This document shows positions 27,509 through 35,107 of a DNA stretch of 64,000 nucleotides, piece after piece. The DNA is from Bradyrhizobium sp. WBAH42 (lineage in GTDB: Bacteria > Pseudomonadota > Alphaproteobacteria > Rhizobiales > Xanthobacteraceae). Location: positions 6,581,001 to 6,645,000 of the forward strand of contig NZ_CP036533.1 in assembly GCF_024585265.1 (NCBI RefSeq). The letters are read 5' to 3'. Each line of letters begins with the position of its first letter. Position 1 is the first letter of the stretch. The notes beneath the pieces were generated by a model. That model saw only the letters and a program-made list of their open reading frames with translations, was not told where the DNA came from and ran no database searches. The position numbers and the translations under genes are program-made.

Positions 27509-27596
27509 GCTCGGCTCCTGGCCAGGCGCCATTCGTGTCCCTCGCTTTCACACATTTATGCGGCGGTACCTTTGCCAAATCAAGCCGACCAGTGCC

Positions 27597-28865
27597 TCAA
27601 GTCGACTTCGGAGGCTTGACCGCGCCAAAGGCGCCCTTTTCGGCAAAATCCGCGATCCGACGCTCGTCGTAGCCGAGCGCATCCTGCAGGACCTGCATCG
27701 TATGTTGACCCAACAGAGGTGCCGCGACGGGATCGACCGCGCCCGTCAAACTCATTGTGATCGGCGGCTCGATGTTGGGCACCCATTCCGCTGTCGGGTG
27801 CGGGATCCGGTTCACGCGATGACGCTCGCGAGCCTCGGGGGCGTTGAAGCCCTCCTCGACCGTCCGGAGATAGCCGACCGGGATATTGGCCAGCTTCATC
27901 TTCGCCATCCAGTTTTCGAGCGTATCGCTGGCGAAGACTTCCGCAATGGCTGTCCGCAGGCGCTCCTTGTTCTCCGAACGGGCTTTGCGCGTCGCAAACT
28001 GCGGATCGGTGATAAGATCGGGCCGATTCAGCACCTCGACCACGAGCCGGCGGTAGAGCCGGTCGTTGGCGCAGGCCATGTAGAGCGGTCCGTCTGAGGC
28101 CTCGTAGACGCCGACGGTGGGAGACCCGCTCGGCGAATTGCCGAACCGGCCGGGATTTTCGCCGTTGATGAGGTAGGCCATGCCATAAAATCCGGTCATC
28201 CCCATCGCGACATCGAACAGCGCGACTTCGACACGTTGGCCACGACCGAGCCGCTCCCGCGCCAGCAGCGCCAGCAGGATGGCATTGCAGGCCGACATCC
28301 CCGTCGCCATGTCGACGATGGGCGGGCCGGTGCGAACCGCCGGGCCGTCGGCAAATCCGTTGAGCGACATGAAGCCGCTTTCCGCCTGCGTGATCGGATC
28401 GAAGCCTGGCCGCGAGGCAAACCGTCCGCTGCGCCCGTAGGCGGAGATCGAGCAATAGACCAGCCGCGGGTTGAGCGGCGCAACCGACTCATAGTCGAGT
28501 CCGAATTTCTTCATGACCCCGCTCGAAAAATTCTCCACGACCACATCTGCCTTGCGGATCAGATCCAGCGCGATCTCGCGCGCCTCCGGCACGGCAAGAT
28601 CGAGTGCGATGCCGCGCTTGTTGCGGTTCAGGCTGAGAAAGGCGGCGCTCTCGCCTCCAATCTCCGCGTGCTCATAGGCACGCGTGTCGTCGCCGCCATC
28701 GGGATTCTCGATCTTGATGACGTGCGCACCGTAATCGGCGAGCGTCTGGGTGCAGGCCGGACCGGCCACCACGCGTGTGAAATCGACGACCAATAGACCA
28801 TCGAGCGCGGTCGGGCCTCCCGTCTCTTGCGAGGCACGTACCGGCAATTGAGGCTTGGTGGGCAT
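27597..28865 (-). CDS. CaiB/BaiF family CoA-transferase (family III)
   Basis: 422 residues. The catalytic aspartate is probably D156 (SRPGFDPITQ), and the N-terminal segment (VVDFTRVVAGPACTQTLADYG) is typical of the family. It transfers CoA between acyl-CoA donors and carboxylic acids without ATP. It is first in a minus-strand group with the two-component monooxygenase, so it may activate the substrate or product of the hydroxylation. The acceptor is unknown. Confidence 0.88.
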   Translation of the reverse strand: MPTKPQLPVRASQETGGPTALDGLLVVDFTRVVAGPACTQTLADYGAHVIKIENPDGGDDTRAYEHAEIGGESAAFLSLNRNKRGIALDLAVPEAREIALDLIRKADVVVENFSSGVMKKFGLDYESVAPLNPRLVYCSISAYGRSGRFASRPGFDPITQAESGFMSLNGFADGPAVRTGPPIVDMATGMSACNAILLALLARERLGRGQRVEVALFDVAMGMTGFYGMAYLINGENPGRFGNSPSGSPTVGVYEASDGPLYMACANDRLYRRLVVEVLNRPDLITDPQFATRKARSENKERLRTAIAEVFASDTLENWMAKMKLANIPVGYLRTVEEGFNAPEARERHRVNRIPHPTAEWVPNIEPPITMSLTGAVDPVAAPLLGQHTMQVLQDALGYDERRIADFAEKGAFGAVKPPKST

Positions 28866-28983
28866 CGATCGCGCTCTCCCTTACATCGGCTTATGATCGC
28901 CGAATTTCCTGCAAGAGCAAACTTAAAGCCCGGCGCCACCGACTTCGCAAGTGCCACGCCGGCATCGCTTCAATACGCAAAAA

Positions 28984-29012
28984 GGACCCGGCAGCCCCAG
29001 GCTGCCGGGTCC
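28984..29012 (-). terminator. Rho-independent terminator downstream of the GNAT gene
   Basis: A perfect 13-bp stem (GGACCCGGCAGCC/GGCTGCCGGGTCC) with a 3-base loop, followed on the minus strand by CTTTTTG. It ends the phage-remnant/GNAT transcript. The rest of 28866-29079 shows nothing else. Confidence 0.85.
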
Positions 29013-29079
29013 TCGGACATTCCCGACACGCGCTCGCCGTTCGACCGATAAACGGCGCGTTCCGTGCGGTGGCAAATGC

Positions 29080-29568
29080 TCAGTGCAGAAACTTCCGCCA
29101 ATAGAGCGAATGCGTCCAGGCCCAAGGGGTCTCGGGCTCGAACAGCCGATAGCCCGCCTGGATGAAGTTGTTCGCCGATACCGGGTTGTCCGTCGTGTCA
29201 GAGACGATGCTGTCCCATCCGATACGCCGCCCCCTGGCTTCGACTACAGCCATCAATCTGCGCTGAAGGCCGCGTCCCCGATACCGTTGCAACACCCCAA
29301 CTCTGGAGAAATAGCCGCCGTTTCGAACGTGCGTCGAGGGAACAACCCCGGCGAAGGCAACGGCGTCCTCGTGGTGATAAGCCAGCCACCAGGCGCCAAC
29401 GTCGAACGTGGGCATCGCCGCAGCATCGAAGAACGTGAGCCGATGGAGATCGGCCAGGGTCTCGGCAACGTCGTCATCGAACGCATCGACGATACGGATT
29501 CTGTACATGAGCGACTCGTTGGGCAGCAGATCATGATCGGGCGCGCGGAGCGACGTCACCGCCGCCAT
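29080..29568 (-). CDS. GNAT family N-acetyltransferase
   Basis: 162 residues (142 if translation begins at the ATG at 29508, which gives a more typical N-terminus). The acetyl-CoA-binding motif A region is SRVGVLQRYRGRGLQRRLM, with the Q/RxxGxG/A-like turn, followed by a conserved N-P-V-S-A-N-N segment. The acceptor is unknown. It lies 6 bases downstream of the truncated terminase gene and has its own terminator, so it may be phage cargo or a host gene at the prophage edge. Confidence 0.82.
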   Translation of the reverse strand: MAAVTSLRAPDHDLLPNESLMYRIRIVDAFDDDVAETLADLHRLTFFDAAAMPTFDVGAWWLAYHHEDAVAFAGVVPSTHVRNGGYFSRVGVLQRYRGRGLQRRLMAVVEARGRRIGWDSIVSDTTDNPVSANNFIQAGYRLFEPETPWAWTHSLYWRKFLH

Positions 29569-29574
29569 GAAGGC

Positions 29575-30537
29575 TCATTTGCCCAGCACGACCTTGACAC
29601 CAAGCCAGACGGCACCCATGAGACCGGTGGCAATGACCGTGATCACCGCTTTAAAGGTGTAGGTCTGGGCCTGCTCCACGCTCTTTCGCCATCGCCGCAG
29701 GTGCTGAAAATCGGCTCGCAGCTCGCTGCCGACCCATTGCACGATCCAGATCGTGAAGGCATCCGCCGCGGCGCCGGCGCCGCCGATGTCGATGAAGGCA
29801 CGGAGCGGCAGCAGCGGATCCGCGGCAACCTTCCCGATCCGACCCTGCCCGCGCGCTTCCGAGAGCAGCGAGGCAAAATAAGCGCCCGCGAAGGCGCCGG
29901 CATACGCGCCCTCCCAGATGTGATCGTAGCGCTCCGGATAAAGCTTCTGGTCGAGCAATCGCTCCTCCTCGAGCACATCAGGGAACCAGGGATTGTCGCG
30001 CCAATTGGCTTTCACCACCACGGCACCATCCGGTTGTCGCCCACGCAGAAAATCGTCGATCGCATCGCTCTTGCGTCGCGGATTCCAGCTCGCCCATAGC
30101 TCGGAATCCTTGGCGCGGATCGTCGGCCGCAGCAGCGCGAGGCTGCGCGCGCTGAGGGATTGCGCCTCGTCGATCCAGGCGATGCGAAACCCTTCCAGGG
30201 ATTTGATCGAGTCGGCCGTGTGATCCTGGAGTCCGCGGAAGATGATCAGCCCGTCCCCGGGCGTCTCGATCTTGTCGCTGAACAGCTTGAAGCCATGGCC
30301 GAGGCGAAGGCTCGCGATCTTGCCTTCGATCAAGCGCTTCGACGATTGCGCCAACGTGCGCTGCGCCTCGCGAATGCAGACCGCGAGCGTGCCGCGCTCG
30401 GCCTGACAGGTCTCGACCAGGAGCTCGCCGAAGAAATGCGATTTGCCCGAGCCGCGTCCACCATAGACACCCTTGTAGCGCGCAGGCTTCAGCAGCGGCT
30501 CGAAGATCTTGGCGGTCGGAATTTTCAGGATGGACAC
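29575..30537 (-). CDS. Truncated phage terminase large subunit (PBSX type) fused to a membrane tail
   Basis: 320 residues, where intact PBSX-type terminases exceed 400. The ATPase half is complete: Walker A GGRGSGKS at 26-33, Walker B IDEAQ at 122-126 and the coupling motif SWNP at about 150. The nuclease domain only begins: its first aspartate is D250 (FIDIGG), and after about residue 270 the text switches to a charged stretch and one membrane helix (about 295-318). This looks like a deletion that joined the terminase to the end of a holin-like gene. GTG start. DNA cleavage is not expected. A prophage remnant rather than a working packaging motor. Confidence 0.8.
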   Translation of the reverse strand: MSILKIPTAKIFEPLLKPARYKGVYGGRGSGKSHFFGELLVETCQAERGTLAVCIREAQRTLAQSSKRLIEGKIASLRLGHGFKLFSDKIETPGDGLIIFRGLQDHTADSIKSLEGFRIAWIDEAQSLSARSLALLRPTIRAKDSELWASWNPRRKSDAIDDFLRGRQPDGAVVVKANWRDNPWFPDVLEEERLLDQKLYPERYDHIWEGAYAGAFAGAYFASLLSEARGQGRIGKVAADPLLPLRAFIDIGGAGAAADAFTIWIVQWVGSELRADFQHLRRWRKSVEQAQTYTFKAVITVIATGLMGAVWLGVKVVLGK

Positions 30538-30555
30538 TCGATACGCTCGCTCGCC

Positions 30556-30783
30556 CTAGGGCAGGCCAGTGCGCCTGCGCCACATCGCGGACCAGTCTTC
30601 GTTGTCGAAGGTGTCGGATTGGCCTTGTTGGGTTCTGGTCAAGTCGGGAGAGGCGTCGTGCTCCGAGAAAGGCGGCCAAAGTCCAAGGAGCCTCCTGAAA
30701 TGGTCTTCGATAGCGGATGGACGGGGAGAATTGACGCCGCTGTAGGGCCCTGATGGGGTGAAGTGCCACGGTCCCGTATCGCA
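30556..30783 (-). pseudogene. C-terminal fragment of a phage-associated protein
   Basis: An open frame of about 75 codons ends in DNEDWSAMWRRRTGLP and a stop 19 bases before the terminase start. It has no usable start codon; an in-frame TAA lies just upstream (30784-30786). The C-terminus reads like a real protein end and it sits in packaging-module order, so it is probably the remains of the gene that preceded the terminase. Family not recognised. The stretch 30784-31032 holds nothing else identifiable. Confidence 0.5.
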
Positions 30784-31032
30784 TTATATGGACTTGTTGT
30801 GTGGGGCTCGAAACCCGCAATTGGGGGTAACATTCGCCGCAAGGCATCATGCCAAGACATTCCACTCTCCAATGTTTCGAAGCAAAGTCTTAAGACCGAA
30901 GCGCGATACCCCGCACGATCGAGCCCTCTTGCTCAACTTGTGGCTGTTCCACTATTCTGAACGCAAAGCTGCAACATGTCGGCGAACGGCTCGACATCCC
31001 AAGCGCGGGAGCAATTCGCGGGTCCTGATGAG

Positions 31033-31980
31033 ATGAGACGTGGCGCGTCGTTCGTGGCGATCATCGTTCTTCTGACGTCGGCAACCGATCTGTCGGCTGT
31101 TGCTCAAGAAGCATCTCCGATGACCGCCGACAAATGGCGCCCGAAGTCCGGCGTCTATGCGGAGCTCGGCAAGAATTTCCAGTCGTCTTGCGATGAAAGC
31201 GGCAATCTTACCATCGATCTTGGCGAGAAATCGGTCAGCGGTTACGAATGGGGCTGCAAAGTCAAAAAAGTCATCGATCTCGCGCCAGGCTCGCTGAAGG
31301 TTGGAATGGTCTGTGACGACTACAATCTGGCGCAGAACCTCAACCCTCGCGATCCCAATTGGGAGAACAGGCAATTCAACGAAGTCATGTTCGTCAAGCG
31401 GATCGATGATGCGACAATCTCCGTTCAGGAGAGCTTGAATGGAAAGCTCAAGGATCCACCCTGGCGTGCGGCCTACTGCCCTCTGGCGACACAGCGCGCG
31501 CTCGCCGAGGCCACACTGAGAGCCAAGGTGGAAGCAAAACAGAAGGCCGACCAGGAGCGAGCCCTCAAGGAAGCCCATCCGCGGGACGGCGTCTACGCAG
31601 CGGCAGGCGCCGATTTCGAGGAGCGCTGCGCGAAGTTCAACGACACCATCGTTGCGTTCGCCGGCAAATCGATTACGACGGCCTCCAACATCTGCAAGAT
31701 CGAGAACACACGAATTCAGCTGCCCGACACCGTTAGAATCGGAGCGACGTGCACGATGCAGCCTGCTTCGGGCTCGGAGGCTTTCAGCGTGCAAGACAAG
31801 GCCACCACCCCGGATCGCGAGAATCTGATGTTCAAGAAGACCGACGACAAGAGCGTCATCCTCTGGATCATCTACAACGGGCACTTCACCGGCGACGGCC
31901 GAAAGCTGTCCTATTGCAGCGACCAAGTGCAGCGCGCCTATGCCGTGCAGCGCCGGGCTGGCAAGCAGACCAGGAATTAG
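31033..31980 (+). CDS. Secreted protein with two tandem copies of one domain
   Basis: 315 residues from the ATG at 31033, which begins a signal peptide (RRGASFVAIIVLLTSATDLS). An earlier in-frame ATG at 30976 would add 19 residues before it. The mature protein contains two related units, about residues 35-150 and 180-300: each begins with a K/R-x-G-VYA-x-x-G-x-x-F pattern followed by conserved cysteines and a strand-rich segment. The units are joined by an alanine/lysine-rich helix (EATLRAKVEAKQKADQERAL). No known family recognised. It interrupts the phage module in the opposite orientation and is followed by repeat copy R1. Confidence 0.75.
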   Translation: MRRGASFVAIIVLLTSATDLSAVAQEASPMTADKWRPKSGVYAELGKNFQSSCDESGNLTIDLGEKSVSGYEWGCKVKKVIDLAPGSLKVGMVCDDYNLAQNLNPRDPNWENRQFNEVMFVKRIDDATISVQESLNGKLKDPPWRAAYCPLATQRALAEATLRAKVEAKQKADQERALKEAHPRDGVYAAAGADFEERCAKFNDTIVAFAGKSITTASNICKIENTRIQLPDTVRIGATCTMQPASGSEAFSVQDKATTPDRENLMFKKTDDKSVILWIIYNGHFTGDGRKLSYCSDQVQRAYAVQRRAGKQTRN

Positions 31981-32000
31981 TCGAAGGCATCAAACGCAAA

Positions 32001-32083
32001 GCCCGCGCCGGATTGCATCCGCGCGGGCAACACCAAGTTCTGTCGATGATGCCATTCTGCCAGTGTTTTGCCCGACGGGTCAA
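32001..32083 (+). repeat. Stem-loop plus 42-nt tail repeat, copy R1
   Basis: A GC-rich stem-loop (arms GCCCGCGC/GCGCGGGC, 32001-32028) stands 20 bases after the stop of the secreted-protein gene. After a 14-base linker comes the conserved tail (32043-32083) beginning TCGATGATGCCATTCTGCC and containing TTTTGCCCGACG. There is no T-run after the stem. Member of a seven-copy family on this strand. Confidence 0.85.
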
Positions 32084-32463
32084 CGGGCAATCGAGGCGCG
32101 ATTGCAGATCGGGATCTCCGTCATCTCGAGCGTCGTGACGGCATCACCGCCACTCGAACTCGGCGGATGCACGATGATGCGTTCGATCCGATGGATCAAT
32201 TCCAGCATGCCGTCTTCGCCGCTCTCCACCGGCTGGGCAACCTTGCCCCAGCCGCGATCGAGGATCGCATTGGCGGCCGAGACGCGGGCGGCCGGAGATG
32301 CGTCCTCGCTGCGCATGATGCCGACGAGTACCCTGATGGCCGTTCTGGTGTGGCTGCGCGCAAGCGAGCGGATCTCGGTCAGCGTGCGCGCCCTCGACGT
32401 CTTCCCTCGCGTGGGCAAGCGGACGGGTACACGCTCAAGCTCGCATTCGATCTCTTCGCTCAC
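32080..32463 (-). CDS. Phage small-terminase-like/hypothetical protein
   Basis: 127 residues from GTG 32463. The centre (SLARSHTRTAIRVLVGIM, then SPAARVSAANAILDRGWGK) is the short helical segment often found in phage packaging genes next to PBSX-type terminases. The start overlaps the stop of the upstream 23-codon gene (GTGA), with GGGAG 8 bases before it, so the two are coupled. It probably belonged with the terminase at 29575 before the secreted-protein gene and repeat R1 came to lie between them. DNA-binding function is inferred only. Confidence 0.65.
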   Translation of the reverse strand: MSEEIECELERVPVRLPTRGKTSRARTLTEIRSLARSHTRTAIRVLVGIMRSEDASPAARVSAANAILDRGWGKVAQPVESGEDGMLELIHRIERIIVHPPSSSGGDAVTTLEMTEIPICNRASIAR

Positions 32464-32531
32464 GAGAACGTCTCCCACAGCACGATGGCAACGAGGCCCC
32501 CGAGGGCCAGCGATATCAGATAGGCGGTCAT
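32460..32531 (-). CDS. 23-residue single-pass membrane microprotein
   Basis: An ATG at 32531 preceded by GGAGAG starts a 23-codon frame that is almost entirely one hydrophobic helix (YLISLALGGLVAIVLW) ending in ETFS. Its TGA stop overlaps the GTG start of the next gene. The strong ribosome site and overlap support a real gene. It may be a holin-like or host stress peptide; family not recognised. Confidence 0.6.
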   Translation of the reverse strand: MTAYLISLALGGLVAIVLWETFS

Positions 32532-32793
32532 CGTCTCTCCTCGAAAACAATATGCGCGGCAGATCGCGCGATGAGGCGCGATCGTTTCGGGCGCGAACCC
32601 TATCTCCGGTCCCGGAGACCGCAGCGGCGCGGGGCTAACCGCGCCCGGCGCCGCGGGCCGGCACGTTCGCGCGTGCACGGCCAGCAATGGTTCGGACGAC
32701 GGCGCGCCGATCGGCGCTCCCTAACGCGTTATCCAAGCGAGTGCGTGGCCGTAATGCGCCGCCGCCGTCCGATCTCGAAACCGAGACGAAAAA
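32532..32793. other. Noncoding stretch between phage-like genes and repeat R2
   Basis: No convincing gene or site is visible. Open frames on either strand lack ribosome sites and have no protein-like features; the base composition is very GC-rich. Confidence 0.5.
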
Positions 32794-32879
32794 ACCCGCG
32801 GCGGATGTCGTCCCGCGCGGGTGAACCAAACTCGTTTCGATGATGTCATTCTGCCGGTGTTTTGCCCGACGTGTCAAAC
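32794..32879 (+). repeat. Stem-loop plus tail repeat, copy R2
   Basis: The stem (ACCCGCGG.../CGCGCGGGT, 32794-32822) is followed after 14 bases by the tail 32837-32879, which differs from the consensus at two positions (TCA for CCA, CGG for CAG). No gene lies immediately before it on this strand. Confidence 0.8.
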
Positions 32880-32924
32880 CCTGTGTTGCGCGCGATTGTC
32901 GTCACGCGAAGCGAAAATGAAAAT

Positions 32925-33011
32925 GCCCGCTGCAGATTGCTTCCCGCGCGGGCCAACTCAAACTCGTTTCGATGATGCCATTCTGCCAGTGTTTTGCCCG
33001 ACGTGTCAAAC
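32925..33011 (+). repeat. Stem-loop plus tail repeat, copy R3
   Basis: The stem (GCCCGC.../GCGCGGGC, 32925-32952) and tail (32969-33011) match the consensus exactly over the conserved part. It is only 45 bases after copy R2, and the next gene starts 46 bases downstream. Confidence 0.85.
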
Positions 33012-33057
33012 GAACGAATTCGCGCAAGCCGCGTTGGACAATCAGGAGCGACCGGCC

Positions 33058-33273
33058 ATGACCACCAAGACGAACTCACCCGGCACATCGCCAAGCAAGA
33101 CGGCGCAAAATCGTCCGCCCTCAAAGCCGCGCATCGACAAGGAGCACGCCACGCAGCAAGCGATCGTCGAAGACGCCGGCGAGACGGCGGACGACGATCG
33201 CGATCTCGCACATGGCGAGGGCGGCACCATGGATCTCCCCACCAAACCCGGCGATATGTCGAAGGACGATTGA
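33058..33273 (+). CDS. Small hydrophilic hypothetical protein
   Basis: 71 residues, highly charged and probably disordered (QNRPPSKPRIDKEHA, then an acidic DDRDLAHGEGG tail). AGGAG lies 10 bases before the ATG. No domain recognised. It is bracketed by repeats R3 and R4, making a single-gene unit. Confidence 0.55.
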   Translation: MTTKTNSPGTSPSKTAQNRPPSKPRIDKEHATQQAIVEDAGETADDDRDLAHGEGGTMDLPTKPGDMSKDD

Positions 33274-33297
33274 GCCGCCTGACCAGCGGCGCGCATC

Positions 33298-33339
33298 TCG
33301 ATGATGCCATTTACGAAGGTGTTTTGCCCGACGCGTCAA
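33298..33339 (+). repeat. Tail repeat, degenerate copy R4
   Basis: TCGATGATGCCATT, then a diverged centre, then GTGTTTTGCCCGACGCGTCAA. It starts 24 bases after the stop of the small gene; the associated stem is weak (GCGGCGCGC region). It is followed by a separate perfect stem at 33395-33413. Confidence 0.65.
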
Positions 33340-33394
33340 TCGACAGCGCGCAAAACGGAAAGCCCCTCCTCCCAGCTCAATATGTGGTGCGCAA

Positions 33395-33413
33395 GGGGCT
33401 TGCTTCAAGCCCC
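33395..33413. terminator. Perfect stem-loop before the FAD monooxygenase gene
   Basis: GGGGCTTG-CTT-CAAGCCCC, 8-bp stem and 3-base loop, without a T-run. It could end transcription or shape the leader of the gene at 33465. Confidence 0.45.
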
Positions 33414-33464
33414 CGATGATCGCGTAAGACCCTCGACCCGAACAACCAGTCGAGGGGTCACGAT

Positions 33465-34985
33465 ATGCCTTTCCTGCTTCCGACGTCCCGGTCGCGCAAC
33501 CGAACCAGCGCAGAACGCGCAGCCGCCGGCCATGCGGTCATCATCGCCGGCGCCGGCCCGACCGGCCTGATGCTGGCCGCCGAGCTCGCGCTGGCGCAAA
33601 TCGACGTCGCCATCGTCGAGCGGCGCGCGAGCCAGGACATCGTCGAGACGCGCGCCGGCGGGCTGCACGCGCGCAGCATCGAGATCCTCGATCAGCGCGG
33701 CATCGCGGGTCGCTTCCTGCGCGAAGGGCAGATCACCCAGCTCGCCGGCTTCGCCTGGACCAGGCTCGACATCGGCGATCTCCCCACCCGCCATCCCTAC
33801 GGGCTCGCGCTGCGGCAGAACCACATCGAGCGCCTCCTCGCCGAATGGGTGGCCGAGCTCGCGGTGCCGATCTATCGCAGCCGCGAGGTGACGAGCTTTG
33901 CGGAAGACGAGACCGGCCTCGACGTCACGCTGTCCGGCGGCGAGCGCCTGCGCGCGCTTTATCTCGTCGGCTGCGACGGCGGCCGCAGCCTGGTGCGCAA
34001 GCGCGCCGGCATCGACTTCCCTGGCTCAAAACCTTCGCTCAGCAACCTCATGGCCGAGGTCGAGATGCGCGAAGAGCCCCAATTCGGCCTGCGCCACGAC
34101 GCGTTCGGCTTTCACGGCCTCAGCAAGACGGGAAGCGGGCGCGTGCTGGTCGTGCTGACGGAGGCAAATCTCGTGCACGATGGCGAGCCCTCTTTAAGCG
34201 ATCTCAGCGCGGCGCTCGAATCCGTCTACGGCACCGATTTCGGCGTCAACAATCCCGCCTGGATCTCCCGCTTCACCGATGCGGCGCGGCAGGCCGCATC
34301 CTATCGCAGGGGTCGCGTGCTGCTCGCCGGCGATGCCGCGCACATTCATCATTCCGTCGGCGGCCAGGGCCTCAACCTCGGCGTGCACGACGCGGTCAAT
34401 CTCGGCTGGAAGCTGGCGCAGGTGGTCCATGGCATCTCGCCCGAAAGCCTGCTCGACACCTATCACAGCGAGCGCCATCCCGTGGCCGCGCGCGTGCTGA
34501 AAAACACCATGGCGCAGATCGCCCTGCTCCGCCGCGGCGACGACGGCCGCAAGGCCGCGCGCGAGGTGATCGCCGAGCTGCTTGCCATGGACGAGCCGCG
34601 CCAGCGCCTTGGCGCGATGATGAGCGGGCTCGACATTGCTTACGATCTCGGCGAAGGCCACGCGCTGCTCGGCCGGCGCATGCCCGATCTCGACATCAGC
34701 GTCGACGGCCAGAAAATCGCGCTGTTCACGCTGCTGCACGGCGCGCGCGGCGTGCTGCTCAATTTCGGCAAGCCGGGCGGCATCGACATTACGCCCTGGG
34801 CGGATCGCCTTGCGATCGTCGATGCCGATTACGACGGCCCCTGGCAGCTTCCGGCCATCGGAGCGGTCCCCGCGCCGGGCGCGGTGCTGGTGCGGGCCGA
34901 TGGCCATGTGGCCTGGGTGGGCGACGAGAGCAGTTGCGGACTTGCGGAAGCGCTGACGCGGTGGTTCGGGGCCGGTGGCGGGTAA
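33465..34985 (+). CDS. FAD-dependent monooxygenase (PheA/TfdB, rifampicin-monooxygenase-like)
   Basis: 506 residues. The FAD motif GAGPTGLMLAAELA lies near residue 31, the DG motif (LVGCDGGRSLVRKRAG) in the middle, the GD motif (LLAGDAAHIHHSVGGQGLN) near 290, and a thioredoxin-like C-terminal domain completes the phenol-hydroxylase class. Such enzymes hydroxylate phenols, polyketides or rifamycins. GAGGGG precedes the ATG. It stands alone between repeats R4 and R5, with no regulator or transporter nearby, which gives a cassette-like look. Substrate unknown. Confidence 0.87.
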   Translation: MPFLLPTSRSRNRTSAERAAAGHAVIIAGAGPTGLMLAAELALAQIDVAIVERRASQDIVETRAGGLHARSIEILDQRGIAGRFLREGQITQLAGFAWTRLDIGDLPTRHPYGLALRQNHIERLLAEWVAELAVPIYRSREVTSFAEDETGLDVTLSGGERLRALYLVGCDGGRSLVRKRAGIDFPGSKPSLSNLMAEVEMREEPQFGLRHDAFGFHGLSKTGSGRVLVVLTEANLVHDGEPSLSDLSAALESVYGTDFGVNNPAWISRFTDAARQAASYRRGRVLLAGDAAHIHHSVGGQGLNLGVHDAVNLGWKLAQVVHGISPESLLDTYHSERHPVAARVLKNTMAQIALLRRGDDGRKAAREVIAELLAMDEPRQRLGAMMSGLDIAYDLGEGHALLGRRMPDLDISVDGQKIALFTLLHGARGVLLNFGKPGGIDITPWADRLAIVDADYDGPWQLPAIGAVPAPGAVLVRADGHVAWVGDESSCGLAEALTRWFGAGGG

Positions 34986-35010
34986 AAACGACTCATGCGC
35001 CGCCAGAACA

Positions 35011-35092
35011 AACAAGCCCGCGGCAGACCGCGGGCTTGTTCCGAATTCTTCGATGATGCCATTCTGCCAGTGTTTTGCCCGACGTGTCAAAC
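35011..35092 (+). repeat. Stem-loop plus tail repeat, copy R5 (left border of toxin islet)
   Basis: A perfect 13-bp stem (AACAAGCCCGCGG/CCGCGGGCTTGTT, 35011-35040) that would terminate both convergent genes, then the tail 35050-35092 with the exact consensus. The end of the toxin-like gene is 16 bases further. Confidence 0.88.
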
Positions 35093-35107
35093 GACGCTCC
35101 ACAAACG

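Noticed and set aside
30780..30860. Possible tRNA-like attachment site (GGGCTCGAAACCCGC)
   Set aside because: The T-arm stem does not pair properly and no acceptor or anticodon arm can be drawn, so no tRNA or att site is claimed.
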